Assembly: GCF_021491355.1 (NCBI RefSeq)
Contig: NZ_JAKENF010000003.1
Coordinates: 620,001 to 684,000, forward strand
Reading direction: 5' to 3'
Source of the DNA: Alitabrizicola rongguiensis
Lineage (GTDB): Bacteria > Pseudomonadota > Alphaproteobacteria > Rhodobacterales > Rhodobacteraceae
DNA length: 64,000 nucleotides
This document shows, piece by piece, positions 1 to 8,958 of the stretch. A program made the position numbers and the translations under genes. The notes under the pieces are model-generated. The model was not told the DNA's origin. It did no database searches and worked only from the letters and a program-made list of their open reading frames with translations. How positions within the stretch are numbered: position 1 is the stretch's first letter; every line of letters starts with the position of its first letter.

Positions 1-215
1 ATCTGACGCGCTGCTGCAAGCAGGCTTCAGGCCGGCCGGCCTCGGCGCTTCTGCATGACAGGGTGCTGTTCGAGGCTAGAAAGCTTCTTTCGGAAACGAC
101 AATTCCCGTCGGCAAGATCGCAGAAAGCTTGGGATTCACGTCGCCCGCCTATTTCACCCGGGCCTTCCAGCACCATACCGGCAAGACGCCGTCGGCCTTT
201 CGTCGCGCGCCTTAA
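1..215 (+). CDS. AraC-family transcriptional regulator, 3' end only
   Basis: The gene is cut by the left edge of the window, so only about 70 C-terminal residues are present, ending at TAA 213-215. The reading frame contains the second helix-turn-helix of AraC/XylS proteins: an ARKLL helix, then IAESLGF, SPAYFTRAFQHHTG and TPSAFRR before the stop. This is the usual C-terminal DNA-binding signature of the family. The ligand-binding part lies outside the window. The gene ends about 245 bp upstream of the ABC-transporter operon on the same strand, so it may regulate that operon; this is inferred from position only. Confidence 0.85.
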   Translation, partial: LTRCCKQASGRPASALLHDRVLFEARKLLSETTIPVGKIAESLGFTSPAYFTRAFQHHTGKTPSAFRRAP

Positions 216-461
216 CGGCGTCCTGCGCCCAACATTCGTCCCGCTGCAAATCCCGCCGCTCTGCCTTAAGCTCAGCTGCAAGGCGCGTCATCGGGACATT
301 CCGACGTCAGATGTCGCAAATAGACCATGATGAGGCGAATCGCGCCGTTGACGCAGGGGCGATTTCTGTGCGGAATGTCGTTAGCGATCGGGTCTGGTCC
401 GGCCCCAAATGCGGCATCCATAAGCTGCTCAACGAGACCAAAGAAGCACAGGGAGATATGC
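216..461. promoter_or_regulatory. Spacer upstream of the ABC-transporter operon, with an inverted repeat
   Basis: No gene is supported here. An open frame in phase with the downstream solute-binding protein runs back into this spacer, but a good ribosome-binding site (GGGAG, 451-455) sits just before ATG 462. The spacer has a 9-bp inverted pair, GACATTCCG at 295-303 and CGGAATGTC at 371-379. It could be an operator or chance; I see no clear -35/-10 pair. Confidence 0.3.
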
Positions 462-2114
462 ATGACTGATACCAAATCGAAAGCCGCTGCGATGCATCCG
501 GCAGCCCGGATGTACGCTGACGAAGTCTCGCAGGGCAAACTGTCCCGCCGCGAATTCCTGACGCGGACCACAGCGCTTGGCGTTTCGGCCGTTGCCGCCT
601 ACGGGCTGATCGGTCTCGAGGCACCTGCGGCCCGCGCACAGGAAACCCCGGTTGCCGGTGGCACTCTGCGGATGGACCAGGAAACAAAGGCGTTGAAGGA
701 CCCTCGCCTGGCCGACTGGTCGCAAATCTCCAACTTCACGCGCGGCTGGCTCGAATACCTCGTCGAGTATGAGTCCGACGGCACGTTCCGCGGCATGCTG
801 CTGGACAGCTGGTCGACCAACGATGACGCGACAGAATACACCCTGAACGTCCGCAAGGGCGTGAAGTGGTCGAACGGCGACGATTTCACCGCCGATGACG
901 TGGTCTTTAACCTCGACCGCTGGACGGATGGCAATGTCGAGGGCAACTCGATGGCCGGCCGCATGTCGGCGCTGCAAGATGCCGCGACCAAGAAGACGCG
1001 TGAGGGTGCGGTCACCAAGGTGGATGACCACACCGTCAAGCTCACGCTTCTTGCGCCCGACATCACCCTCATTGCAGGTATGGCCGACTATCCGGCGGCT
1101 ATCGTCCATCGCTCCTACGATGGTGGCGATCCGTCGGTTAACCCTGTTGGCACTGGCCCTTACATGCCCGAGGTCAACGAAGTTGGCGTGAAGCAGTTCC
1201 TCGTGAAGTCGGACAAACCCTGGTGGGGAACCGAAGTCTATGGGGGGCCGTATCTCGACCGGATCGAGTATTACGATCTCGGTACCGACCCGGCGGCAAT
1301 TCTTGCTGCCGCGGGCTCTGACGAGATCGACGCGACTTGGCAGACGGTCGGCGACTATGTCGACCTGTTCGACGGTATCGGCTGGAAACTCTCGGAAGCG
1401 GTAACCGCTGCGACGATCGCCGTTCGCTTCAACCAGCTCGCGGAAGAGTACAAAGACAAGCGAGTTCGCCGCGGTCTCCAGATGTGCGTGGACAACGCCG
1501 TCGTGCTGGAACTCGGCTATGCCGGGCGCGGCATGAAGGCCGAAAACCACCACGTTGCCCCGATCCATCCGGAATATTACGAACTGCCGCCGCTGGTGGT
1601 CGATCCGGCTGCGGGCAAGGCGATGGTTGCCGAAGCGGGGATGGCCGATCACGAGTTCGAACTGATCTCGATCGACGACGGCTGGCAGACCGGCACCTGC
1701 GATGCGGTTGCTGCGCAGATCCGCGACGCCGGAATCAAGATCAAGCGGACGATCCTGCCGGGCTCGACCTTCTGGAACGACTGGACGAAATATCCCTTCT
1801 CGGCAACGGAATGGAACATGCGTCCGCTCGGCGTGCAGATCCTGGCGCTGGCCTATCGGTCGGGCGAGGCCTGGAACGAATCGGCGTTTTCCAACAAGGA
1901 GTTCGACGAGAACCTCGCCAAGGCCATGGCGATCGCCGACGCTGACCAGCGCCGCGAGGTCATGAAGACGCTCGAGACGATCATGCAGGAAGAGGGCGTC
2001 ATGGTTCAGCCCTACTGGCGGTCGATCTATCGTCACCACAAGGAAAACGTCCACAACATCGACATGCACCCGACGTTCGAGCATCACCACTACAAGTGGT
2101 GGATGAGCGCCTGA
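462..2114 (+). CDS. Tat-exported ABC transporter substrate-binding protein (family 5)
   Basis: The product is a 550-residue periplasmic binding protein of the dipeptide/oligopeptide/nickel class (SBP_bac_5), which delivers its ligand to the permeases encoded downstream. The N-terminus has a twin-arginine signal: Arg29-Arg30 in SRREFLTR, then a hydrophobic stretch and a likely cleavage site after ARA. Export in folded form is therefore expected. The mature part has typical family features such as the [11 protein letters not shown] segment and an NPVGTGPY motif. I chose ATG 462 because GGGAG lies about six bases upstream; an in-frame start at 327 would add about 45 residues ahead of the signal. 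The ligand cannot be read from the sequence, and peptides, opines and sugars are all possible. Confidence 0.9.
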   Translation: MTDTKSKAAAMHPAARMYADEVSQGKLSRREFLTRTTALGVSAVAAYGLIGLEAPAARAQETPVAGGTLRMDQETKALKDPRLADWSQISNFTRGWLEYLVEYESDGTFRGMLLDSWSTNDDATEYTLNVRKGVKWSNGDDFTADDVVFNLDRWTDGNVEGNSMAGRMSALQDAATKKTREGAVTKVDDHTVKLTLLAPDITLIAGMADYPAAIVHRSYDGGDPSVNPVGTGPYMPEVNEVGVKQFLVKSDKPWWGTEVYGGPYLDRIEYYDLGTDPAAILAAAGSDEIDATWQTVGDYVDLFDGIGWKLSEAVTAATIAVRFNQLAEEYKDKRVRRGLQMCVDNAVVLELGYAGRGMKAENHHVAPIHPEYYELPPLVVDPAAGKAMVAEAGMADHEFELISIDDGWQTGTCDAVAAQIRDAGIKIKRTILPGSTFWNDWTKYPFSATEWNMRPLGVQILALAYRSGEAWNESAFSNKEFDENLAKAMAIADADQRREVMKTLETIMQEEGVMVQPYWRSIYRHHKENVHNIDMHPTFEHHHYKWWMSA

Positions 2115-2133
2115 TCCGGCTCTGACCTGCGCT

Positions 2134-2159
2134 GGCGGCGGGGGCAACACCTCGCCGCC
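2134..2159 (+). promoter_or_regulatory. Intercistronic hairpin after the binding-protein gene
   Basis: A perfect 7-bp stem (GGCGGCG 2134-2140 with CGCCGCC 2153-2159) lies 20 bases after the stop codon. No T-run follows. Such hairpins behind binding-protein genes commonly protect the upstream mRNA or reduce read-through, which lets the binding protein outnumber its permease. That role is inferred here. Confidence 0.5.
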
Positions 2160-2227
2160 ATTAACTTCCGCCGTCTGACCAAGGTTCGGCTCGGCGAACG
2201 CGCGAGTCGTGGCCCAGGAGCGCCCAG

Positions 2228-3310
2228 ATGATAGTTTTCGTGATCCGTCGCATCCTGACGATGGTCCTGACGGCTCTATGCCTGACCTTCATCGTCTTTT
2301 ACCTGACCAACCTTCCCGCCAACCTGGAGAAGCTTGCAAAGTCCGAGGCCTCCGCCCGGATGTCGGACGAAGACGTGACGAAGTGGATTGAACGCAACGG
2401 CTACGCCACGCCCGTCCTGCAACGCTATGGCGAATGGCTGGGCATCGTTCCCGGCTGGACCCGCACGGAAGAGGGCGTGACCACGGGGCGCTGCATTCCC
2501 CGTGGCTCTGATCCTGCGCTCGCCCCGTCGCATTGCGGCATTCTTCAGGGCGACTGGGGCTTCTCGACCGTGTTCAAGCAGCCCGTCTCCAGCATCATCG
2601 CCGATAGGCTCAGCGCGACCGGATGGCTCATGTTCTGGGTGATGGCGGTCATGGTGCCCACAGCGCTTGTGATCGGCGTGCTGTCGGGGATGCGGGAAGG
2701 CTCCCGGCTTGACCGCGGGTTGTCCATCTTCTCGATCGCCTCGACGGCCACGCCGGAATACGTCTCGGGCGTCGTTCTCATCGCGCTCTTTGCTTCGGCC
2801 ACCACCGGCATCTCGCCCTGGCTGGCAGAGCACGGCTGGATCAGCGGCAAGACGCTGTTCCCCGGCACGGCGACCTCGGCGATGGAGAACATCACCTTCT
2901 GGAATTTCGCGCTGCCGGTCGCGACCATCGCGCTTTACGGCACGGGCTACATCGCCCGCATGACCCGCGCCTCGATGACCGAGGTGATGACGGCCCAATA
3001 CATCCGGACCGCGCGGCTGAAGGGCGTGTCCTTTCCGAACGTCGTTCTCAAGCACGCCCTGCGAAACGCCCTGATCGCGCCCTTCACCGTCATCATGCTG
3101 CAGTTCCCCTGGCTTCTGAACGGCGTGGTCATCGTCGAGACCCTGTTCAACTACAAGGGCTTCGGCTGGACCCTGGTCCAGGCCGCGGGCAACAACGACA
3201 TCGAGCTCCTCCTCGCCTGTTCGGTCGTGGCGGTGTTCGTGGTTCTCGTGACGCAGCTGATCTCGGACATCGGCTATGTCTTCCTCAACCCCCGCATCCG
3301 CGTGTCCTGA
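2228..3310 (+). CDS. ABC transporter permease, DppB/OppB type
   Basis: The 360-residue inner-membrane permease begins with the family pattern: a first transmembrane helix (IVFVIRRILTMVLTALCL) and a periplasmic stretch. The C-terminal core has four or five helices and an EAA-like cytoplasmic loop around TAQYIRTARLKGVSF, followed by KHALRNALI. It forms the channel with the next gene product. The region between helix 1 and helix 2 is longer than in Escherichia coli DppB and contains two cysteines (residues about 89-105). An AGGAG site at 2216-2220 precedes ATG 2228. The gene follows the binding-protein gene by 113 bp and precedes the second permease by 11 bp, which indicates one operon. Confidence 0.9.
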   Translation: MIVFVIRRILTMVLTALCLTFIVFYLTNLPANLEKLAKSEASARMSDEDVTKWIERNGYATPVLQRYGEWLGIVPGWTRTEEGVTTGRCIPRGSDPALAPSHCGILQGDWGFSTVFKQPVSSIIADRLSATGWLMFWVMAVMVPTALVIGVLSGMREGSRLDRGLSIFSIASTATPEYVSGVVLIALFASATTGISPWLAEHGWISGKTLFPGTATSAMENITFWNFALPVATIALYGTGYIARMTRASMTEVMTAQYIRTARLKGVSFPNVVLKHALRNALIAPFTVIMLQFPWLLNGVVIVETLFNYKGFGWTLVQAAGNNDIELLLACSVVAVFVVLVTQLISDIGYVFLNPRIRVS

Positions 3311-3321
3311 GGAGGAAACCG

Positions 3322-4503
3322 ATGGCAGACGCACTCTCCTGGGGTCAGATCTTCGGCCGGATCTTCGTGCAGTTCATTCCGGTCTGGATCGCGCTCGTCG
3401 TCCTTTTCGCCGTCTCGATCGCGTTCAAGCGGCGGCTGGGTCTCTATGGCAAGCTGTTCGACAGCCCGATCGGCATGATCGGCTTCGCGCTGGTCATGTT
3501 CTGGGTCTTCACCGCCTTCTTCGCGCAGATGATCATGACCCAGGATCCCCTGACCCAGGTGTCGGGCATGAAGAACGCCCTGCCCGGAATGCCGGTCAAG
3601 GGCAGTGACGGCGCCTTCTACCTGCTCGGGGGCGACAACCTTGCCCGCGACGTCTTCAGCCGCATGGTGGCGGGCTCGACCATCGTGGTGCAGATCGCGC
3701 CGTTGGCCACCGCGTTCGCCTTCATGGTCGGCGTGACCCTTGGTCTGCCTGCCGGCTACTATGGCGGCAAGCTCGACACGACGCTCAGCTTCCTTGCGAA
3801 CCTGATCCTCGCCTTCCCGGTCATCCTGCTCTTCTACCTTCTGGTGACGCCAGAGATCGCGCAGTCCGGCTTGCCGCAATACATGGGCATGGTCCTGTTC
3901 CTGTTCCCGCTGATCTTCCTGATCGTGCTGGTCAACTCGCGGCTCTACGTGAAGCCGCAACTCCGCAACATGCTGATCGCGGGGATCGTCGTGATCGGCG
4001 GCTGGATCTACCTCGCGCTCCTGTCGGAGCCGGACACGATCTTCAATCCGCTTCCGGCGGCGCTCGACTTCATCAGCGTGCCCTCGAACATCCTGATCGT
4101 GTTCGTCTCGGTTGTGTTCGTGAACGCGCCCACCGTGTTCCGCATCATCCGGGGCCTCGTGCTCGACATCAAGACGCGGGACTATGTCGCTGCCAGCCAG
4201 ACGCGAGGAGAAGGACCATGGTACATCATGCTTTGGGAGATCCTGCCCAATGCCCGTGGCCCGCTGATCGTCGATTTCTGCCTGCGGATCGGCTACACCA
4301 CGATCCTGCTCGGGACTTTGGGCTTCTTCGGACTGGGTCTCTCTCCTGAAAGCCCGGACTGGGGCTCGACCATCAATGCCGGACGCAAGCTTCTGGCCGC
4401 GTTCCCCCATCCCGCCGTCGTGCCGGCACTGGCGCTGATGAGCCTTGTCCTCGGCCTGAACCTGCTGGCCGACGGGCTGCGCGAAGAAAGTCTCAAGGAT
4501 TGA
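3322..4503 (+). CDS. ABC transporter permease, DppC/OppC type, enlarged
   Basis: This 393-residue protein is the second permease subunit. It has an N-terminal membrane region, a GTD-like segment (GGDNLARDVFSRMVAGS) and a C-terminal EAA loop (DYVAASQTRGEGPWYIML, from about residue 286) followed by LPNARGPLIV and a GFFGLGL motif. Usual DppC proteins have about 280-300 residues. The extra length lies roughly at residues 165-265, inside the transmembrane core before the EAA loop, and is strongly hydrophobic, so it probably adds membrane segments. A GAGGAGG ribosome-binding site precedes ATG 3322. It pairs with the upstream permease and the ATPase encoded 95 bp downstream. Confidence 0.88.
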   Translation: MADALSWGQIFGRIFVQFIPVWIALVVLFAVSIAFKRRLGLYGKLFDSPIGMIGFALVMFWVFTAFFAQMIMTQDPLTQVSGMKNALPGMPVKGSDGAFYLLGGDNLARDVFSRMVAGSTIVVQIAPLATAFAFMVGVTLGLPAGYYGGKLDTTLSFLANLILAFPVILLFYLLVTPEIAQSGLPQYMGMVLFLFPLIFLIVLVNSRLYVKPQLRNMLIAGIVVIGGWIYLALLSEPDTIFNPLPAALDFISVPSNILIVFVSVVFVNAPTVFRIIRGLVLDIKTRDYVAASQTRGEGPWYIMLWEILPNARGPLIVDFCLRIGYTTILLGTLGFFGLGLSPESPDWGSTINAGRKLLAAFPHPAVVPALALMSLVLGLNLLADGLREESLKD

Positions 4504-4519
4504 TGCCGGTTCTTCTGGT

Positions 4520-4571
4520 CTTCTTCTGTTCCCAAATATCCCACGGGGGTCCGGGGGTGTGAAACCCCCGG
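4520..4571 (-). repeat. Hairpin-plus-tail intergenic repeat, copy A
   Basis: Read on the minus strand this is an 8-bp GC-rich stem with a 5-nt loop (stem 4551-4558 with 4564-4571), followed by ACCCCCG, then GGGATATTT, then AACAGAAGAAG. Copy B at 15354-15404 on the plus strand has the same order: 8-bp stem, 5-nt loop, ACCCCCG, GGATATTT, AACAGAAGAAG. The loop and stem sequences differ while the tail is nearly the same. Copy A lies antisense between the second permease and the ATPase gene. Function is unknown. Confidence 0.7.
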
Positions 4572-4598
4572 TCCCGCGCCAGCCAAGAGAGGCCCGCC

Positions 4599-6689
4599 AT
4601 GACCGCGAAAACCGATTGGGATCCGACCAAGCCGATTCTCGAGATCGAGAACCTGTCGATCAGCTTCTTCACCCGCCTGCGGGAAATCCCGGCGGTGATG
4701 GACTTCTCCTGCACGGTCATGCCAGGCGAGGCGATGGGGCTCGTGGGGGAATCCGGCTGCGGCAAGTCGACCGTGGCGCTGGCCGTCATGCGCGACCTCG
4801 GCAAGAACGGCCGGATCGTCGGTGGCTCGATCAAGTTCAAGGGCCGCGACCTGACGACCATGTCCGACGAGGAGCTTCGCCATATCCGAGGCTCCGAGAT
4901 CGCGATGATCTACCAGGAACCGATGGCCAGCCTGAATCCGGCGATGAAGATCGGCGCACAGCTTGCCGAAGTGCCGATGATCCACGAAGGCATGGCCAAG
5001 GAGGAGGCCTGGAAGCTCGCCCGCCAGATCGTCGCCGATGTGCGTCTGCCCGACCCCGACCGAATCCTGCGCGCCTACCCCCACCAGTTGTCGGGTGGCC
5101 AGCAGCAGCGGATCGTCATCGCCATGGCGCTGATGTCGAAGCCGGCGCTCCTGATCCTCGACGAACCGACGACGGCGCTCGACGTTACGGTCGAGGCAGG
5201 GATCGTCGATCTGGTCAAGGATCTCGGCGAGAAATACGGCACCTCGATGCTGTTCATCAGCCACAACCTCGGCCTCGTGCTCGAGGTCTGCGACCGGCTC
5301 TGCGTGATGTATTCCGGCGAGGCGGTCGAGACCGGTTCGATCAAGGAGGTCTTCGACCGGATGCGCCATCCCTATACGCAGGCGCTGTTCCGGTCGATCC
5401 CGCTGCCGGGGGCGGACAAGAATTCGCGCCCGCTCGTGGCCATTCCGGGCAACTTCCCCCTGCCCCACGAACGCCCGCCGGGCTGCAACTTCGGGCCGCG
5501 CTGCTCTTACTTCGCCAGCGGGCGCTGCGATGCGCAGGAGATCCCGATGGAGGTGGTTCCGGGAAGCGATCGCCATGCGACCCGCTGCCTGCGATGGGAA
5601 GAGATCGACTGGAACGCGCCCCTGAAGGCGGCCGTGAAGACCGAAAAGAGCGCGATCGGCCGGGTTGTCCTGAAGATGGACGACCTGCGGAAATACTACG
5701 AGGTGTCGGCGGGCCTGTTCGGCGGCGGCGCCAAGAAGGTGGTCAAGGCCAACGAGACGCTTAGCTTCGAGGCACATGAAGGTGAAACCCTTGCCATCGT
5801 GGGCGAATCCGGCTGCGGCAAGTCGACTTTCGCCAAGGTGCTGATGGGGCTCGAAACCGCCACCTCAGGCTCGATCATGCTCTTTGACGAGAACGTGCAA
5901 TCGACCCCGATCCAGAAGCGGAATACCGACACCGTCTCGAAGGTGCAGATGGTGTTCCAGAACCCCTTCGACACTCTGAACCCGTCGATGACCGTTGGCC
6001 GCCAGATCGTCCGCGCACTGGAGATCTTCGGTGAAGGCAAGTCGGATGAAGAGCGTCGCAACCGGATGCTGGAGCTGCTGGATCTTGTGAAGCTTCCACG
6101 TGCCTTTGCCGACCGGATGCCGCGGCAGCTGTCGGGCGGGCAGAAGCAGCGGGTCGGCATCGCCAGGGCCTTTGCCGGCGGAGCAAAGATCGTGGTCGCG
6201 GACGAACCTGTATCGGCGCTCGACGTGTCGGTGCAGGCGGCGGTGACGGACCTCCTCATGGAGATCCAGCGCAAGAACAAGACGACGCTCCTGTTCATCA
6301 GCCATGACCTGTCGATCGTGCGCTATCTCTCCGACCGGGTGATGGTAATGTATCTTGGCCATGTGGTGGAACTCGGCTCGACCGATCAGGTCTTCTCGCC
6401 GCCCTACCACCCCTATACCGAGGCGCTGCTGTCCGCGGTTCCGATCGCCGACACCCACGTGACCAAGCAACGGATCGTGCTGGAAGGCGACATTCCCTCG
6501 GCGATGAACCCGCCGCCCGGTTGCCCCTTCCAGACCCGCTGCCGCTGGAAAAGCAAGGTTCCCGGCGGTCTGTGCGAACGGGAGATGCCGCCGATGAAGA
6601 CGCTGGCGGCCGGTCACCAGATCAAGTGCCACCTGTCGGACGAGATCCTCAACCACATGGAACCCGTCATCAAGATCGCGGCGGAGTGA
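4599..6689 (+). CDS. Fused double ATP-binding protein of the peptide/nickel ABC importer
   Basis: This 696-residue protein carries two complete ATPase domains, equivalent to DppD plus DppF in one chain. Domain 1 has Walker A GESGCGKST near residues 50-58, signature LSGGQQQR near 164-171 and Walker B LLILDEP. Domain 2 has Walker A GESGCGKST near 402-410 and signature LSGGQKQR near 510-517. Each half ends in the oligopeptide-transporter C-terminal region with a cysteine motif, PPGCNFGPRC near 293 and PPGCPFQTRC near 637. It powers the importer made by the three upstream genes. The start at 4599 is preceded by AGAGAGG. The fused arrangement is common in Rhizobiales and Rhodobacterales. Confidence 0.93.
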   Translation: MTAKTDWDPTKPILEIENLSISFFTRLREIPAVMDFSCTVMPGEAMGLVGESGCGKSTVALAVMRDLGKNGRIVGGSIKFKGRDLTTMSDEELRHIRGSEIAMIYQEPMASLNPAMKIGAQLAEVPMIHEGMAKEEAWKLARQIVADVRLPDPDRILRAYPHQLSGGQQQRIVIAMALMSKPALLILDEPTTALDVTVEAGIVDLVKDLGEKYGTSMLFISHNLGLVLEVCDRLCVMYSGEAVETGSIKEVFDRMRHPYTQALFRSIPLPGADKNSRPLVAIPGNFPLPHERPPGCNFGPRCSYFASGRCDAQEIPMEVVPGSDRHATRCLRWEEIDWNAPLKAAVKTEKSAIGRVVLKMDDLRKYYEVSAGLFGGGAKKVVKANETLSFEAHEGETLAIVGESGCGKSTFAKVLMGLETATSGSIMLFDENVQSTPIQKRNTDTVSKVQMVFQNPFDTLNPSMTVGRQIVRALEIFGEGKSDEERRNRMLELLDLVKLPRAFADRMPRQLSGGQKQRVGIARAFAGGAKIVVADEPVSALDVSVQAAVTDLLMEIQRKNKTTLLFISHDLSIVRYLSDRVMVMYLGHVVELGSTDQVFSPPYHPYTEALLSAVPIADTHVTKQRIVLEGDIPSAMNPPPGCPFQTRCRWKSKVPGGLCEREMPPMKTLAAGHQIKCHLSDEILNHMEPVIKIAAE

Positions 6690-6717
6690 CGCCGCGACCC
6701 GATCCGTTCATGCGCGG

Positions 6718-7350
6718 TCAGCCCTGATCGAGAATGACGGCGACGTAGTTCTGGGTTTCTTCGTATTCCGGAACGCCATCGGCGGAATCGACGGCTTCGG
6801 GCCCGGCATTGTAGGCGGCAAGCGCCAGCTTCCAGCTGCCGAACCGGTCATACATCTTGCGCAGGTACTTTGCCCCGCCTTCGAGGTTCTGCTTGGGGTC
6901 GTTGATGTCGACGCCCATCAGTTCTGCCGTGCCGGGCATCAACTGGGCGAGGCCCGTCGCGCCCTTGGTCGAGACGGCCAGAGCGTTCCAGCCGGATTCC
7001 TGCTGGACCAGGCGCAGGAACAGGTCCTCCGGCACACCATGCTTGCGCGCTGCGGCCTTGGCGACTTCGACATACTCGCCTTTGTAGTTTCCCTTGTAGC
7101 GCAGGAAGGACAGGTCCATGTCCCGTCCGCTGTCACCACCCGGGCCGAGGCGGGCGGAGTTGTCGTACTGCGAGGCCAGGCGTGTATCGAGCAGTTCCGA
7201 TTGCTGCGCAAACAGGGCGGCCCGGTTCTTTGTTCCGCCCTTGGAAAACTTAATCCCGTCCGCCTGCGCCTGTCCCGGACCAACCGCGATTGCGCCAGCG
7301 CAAAGTACGAGCGCCCCGATCAGCAGCTTTCGAGCGATCCCTTGCCGCAT
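6718..7350 (-). CDS. Secreted lytic transglycosylase (SLT domain)
   Basis: The 210-residue product has a signal peptide (hydrophobic residues about 9-24, cleavage likely after AQA) and a C-terminal SLT domain. The domain shows the family signature: QQESGWN with the likely catalytic Glu118, [26 protein letters not shown] and [13 protein letters not shown]. It would cleave the glycan strands of peptidoglycan in the periplasm. The N-terminal linker (about residues 30-90) shows no domain I know. The stop at 6718 is 29 bp from the 3' end of the ATPase gene, which is convergent. It looks like a single-gene unit. Confidence 0.9.
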   Translation of the reverse strand: MRQGIARKLLIGALVLCAGAIAVGPGQAQADGIKFSKGGTKNRAALFAQQSELLDTRLASQYDNSARLGPGGDSGRDMDLSFLRYKGNYKGEYVEVAKAAARKHGVPEDLFLRLVQQESGWNALAVSTKGATGLAQLMPGTAELMGVDINDPKQNLEGGAKYLRKMYDRFGSWKLALAAYNAGPEAVDSADGVPEYEETQNYVAVILDQG

Positions 7351-7451
7351 CCCACCAGTCCCGCCTTACGGCCCCCGACCCTTGCGGGATGGCCGCTATT
7401 TTTGCGGCACTATAGCGAAAAAAAGCCGCTCCGCCAGAGCCATGGCGAAGA

Positions 7452-8069
7452 CTACTCCGCAGCCTCGGCAGAAGATCGCCCGTTTGGACGTGCGTGCGAC
7501 TGTGCGCCCGGCGCGAGCGACAGGAGCGGGCTGCCAAGAAGGTCCTCGATCAGCAGACTGGTCAGTTGCCCTCGACCCGATGTGCCTGACTTGCGGTAGA
7601 TGGCGTTCAGATGGGTCTTGACCGTGGCTTCGGCCGAGCCGCGCAGCTGCGCAATCTCGGCAATGGAATAGCCCTTGATCGTGAAGGTGGCGATGTCCTG
7701 CTCCGATGCGGTCAGGCCCCAGGTCCGGTAATAGCCTTCCATCACCTCGCCAAGCGCACCCCTGGCGATGCTGAGGCTTTCCTCAATCTGCGACTGGCGG
7801 CGCAGAAGTTTCACCAAGTTGCGCGACAGCATGACGATCCCCGCGATAAGTCCGATCGTCGCCATGAGTTCCGGCAGGATATGTGCATCCTGAAGCGTTG
7901 CCCATCCAACCTCTTCCATGTCGCCCAGCACGTCGGTCAGGAAGAACACCGTGCAGAAGGTCTGGAACAGGATAAGCCCGAGCAACGTCAGACTTTCGCG
8001 GTTGCGGAGGATCGGGTTCTGGCTCGCTCCACCGCTCGGCGACCGCGGCTGCAGGGACTTGAAACGCAC
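7452..8069 (-). CDS. Membrane-anchored LuxR-type transcriptional regulator
   Basis: The 205-residue protein has two hydrophobic segments in its N-terminal half (LTLLGLILFQTFCTVFFLTDVL and LPELMATIGLIAGIVML), then a charged linker and a C-terminal GerE/LuxR helix-turn-helix (LTASEQDIATFTIKGYSIAEIA, then AEATVKTHLNAIYRKSGTSGR). No receiver or autoinducer domain is present, so sensing probably occurs in the membrane or through a partner. It lies just downstream of the cytochrome b561 gene on the same strand (14-bp gap). A shared redox or envelope-stress role is inferred from that neighbourhood. The DNA target is unknown. Confidence 0.8.
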   Translation of the reverse strand: MRFKSLQPRSPSGGASQNPILRNRESLTLLGLILFQTFCTVFFLTDVLGDMEEVGWATLQDAHILPELMATIGLIAGIVMLSRNLVKLLRRQSQIEESLSIARGALGEVMEGYYRTWGLTASEQDIATFTIKGYSIAEIAQLRGSAEATVKTHLNAIYRKSGTSGRGQLTSLLIEDLLGSPLLSLAPGAQSHARPNGRSSAEAAE

Positions 8070-8082
8070 GTCGGATATCCTG

Positions 8083-8622
8083 TCACTCGCCGGATGAGGC
8101 TTCCGGCAAGGACTTGTAGCCCGTCAGCATCGAACGGGGAAGATTCACGCCAAGACGTCGCGATTCCGTGAATACCGCCAATACATGCAGTGCGACCGAG
8201 ATTTCGGCCCAGGTCACAAAGGCTCCGTGCAGTTCCTCGACCCACTCGACTCCGAACCAGGCGACAGTGGTCTGCATGTAGCCTGTCACGCCGATTGCGA
8301 TCAGCGTCAGCAGCAGGTTGTAGATCATCAGCGCGCCAAGCGGCGAGTGGCCCAGATGGATCCGGCGCCGTCCGGTGGCCATTTCCCGCATCTGGTCCAT
8401 CGCGGCAGCAGGATTGGGCGGGAAATCGCTGAAGCGGGCGTGTCGCGGGCCGATGAGGCCCCAGACCAACCGCAGCGCGACCAGCCCCAGCACCGTCAGC
8501 CCGATCGTATGGTGCAGGCTCTTCTCCGGGTTGGTGAAGATCGCGTTGGCCAAGAAGCCGCCGACGACGGACCAATGGAAGATGCGCACGAATGGGTCCC
8601 AGACCCTGACCTTGCGAGGCAT
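8083..8622 (-). CDS. Cytochrome b561-family membrane protein
   Basis: The 179-residue protein begins VRVWDPFVRIFHWSVV, the standard N-terminus of di-haem cytochrome b561/Ni-Fe hydrogenase b-type subunits. It has four hydrophobic segments and histidines placed for haem binding (FHW, LHHTIG, LHGAFV, ALHVLAV). Such proteins pass electrons across the membrane to or from small periplasmic partners. I chose ATG 8622 because GGAG lies nine bases upstream; the frame stays open farther upstream without an equally good start. It sits between the PepSY gene (8701-8958, upstream) and the LuxR-type regulator (downstream), all on the minus strand. Confidence 0.87.
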   Translation of the reverse strand: MPRKVRVWDPFVRIFHWSVVGGFLANAIFTNPEKSLHHTIGLTVLGLVALRLVWGLIGPRHARFSDFPPNPAAAMDQMREMATGRRRIHLGHSPLGALMIYNLLLTLIAIGVTGYMQTTVAWFGVEWVEELHGAFVTWAEISVALHVLAVFTESRRLGVNLPRSMLTGYKSLPEASSGE

Positions 8623-8700
8623 TCGAGTAGACTCCGTTCGAGGGGAAAAGCAGGGCGCGCGTGTCGGGGACAAGGGCACGCGCGCCCTTCGCAAAAACCG

Positions 8701-8958
8701 TCAGTCGGCGGTCTTCACGATGTTCATCTGGTCATCGAGATAAAGCTCGTACGTCTTGCCGTCTTTCACGGCGTAGACTTCGATCATGCCGTCTTCGGTG
8801 GTGACCTTGCGGACTTCATAACCCTGGGCCGTCATCGCGGCGGTCACTTTTTCCTGGGTCGCGGCATCAAGGCTGCCTTCGCTTTCCGCGTGGGCCATCG
8901 GTGCGGTCAGGGCAAGGGCCAGGGCAAGGGCGGCACCGAAACGGGAGGTCTTGGTCAT
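8701..8958 (-). CDS. Small secreted PepSY-domain protein
   Basis: The 85-residue product has a signal peptide (hydrophobic residues about 9-20, cleavage after AHA) and a short PepSY-like domain with the pattern QGYEVRKVTTEDGMIEVYAVKDG, broken here across two strands and ending LDDQMNIVKTAD. PepSY domains are periplasmic and are often found beside b561 cytochromes and two-component regulators. An AAGGA site precedes ATG 8958. The 78-bp gap to the b561 start suggests a shared transcript. Its exact role is unknown; binding a cofactor or inhibiting a partner protein are possibilities. Confidence 0.8.
   Translation of the reverse strand: MTKTSRFGAALALALALTAPMAHAESEGSLDAATQEKVTAAMTAQGYEVRKVTTEDGMIEVYAVKDGKTYELYLDDQMNIVKTAD

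Noticed and set aside
295-379. An inverted pair GACATTCCG/CGGAATGTC upstream of the ABC operon as an AraC operator
   Set aside because: AraC-family proteins usually bind direct repeats, and a single 9-bp pair in this spacer is not enough to claim a site; it is only noted in the spacer entry.
429-2150. A 573-codon minus-strand frame opposite the binding-protein gene
   Set aside because: Antisense to a well-supported gene; long reverse frames are common in DNA with this GC content.
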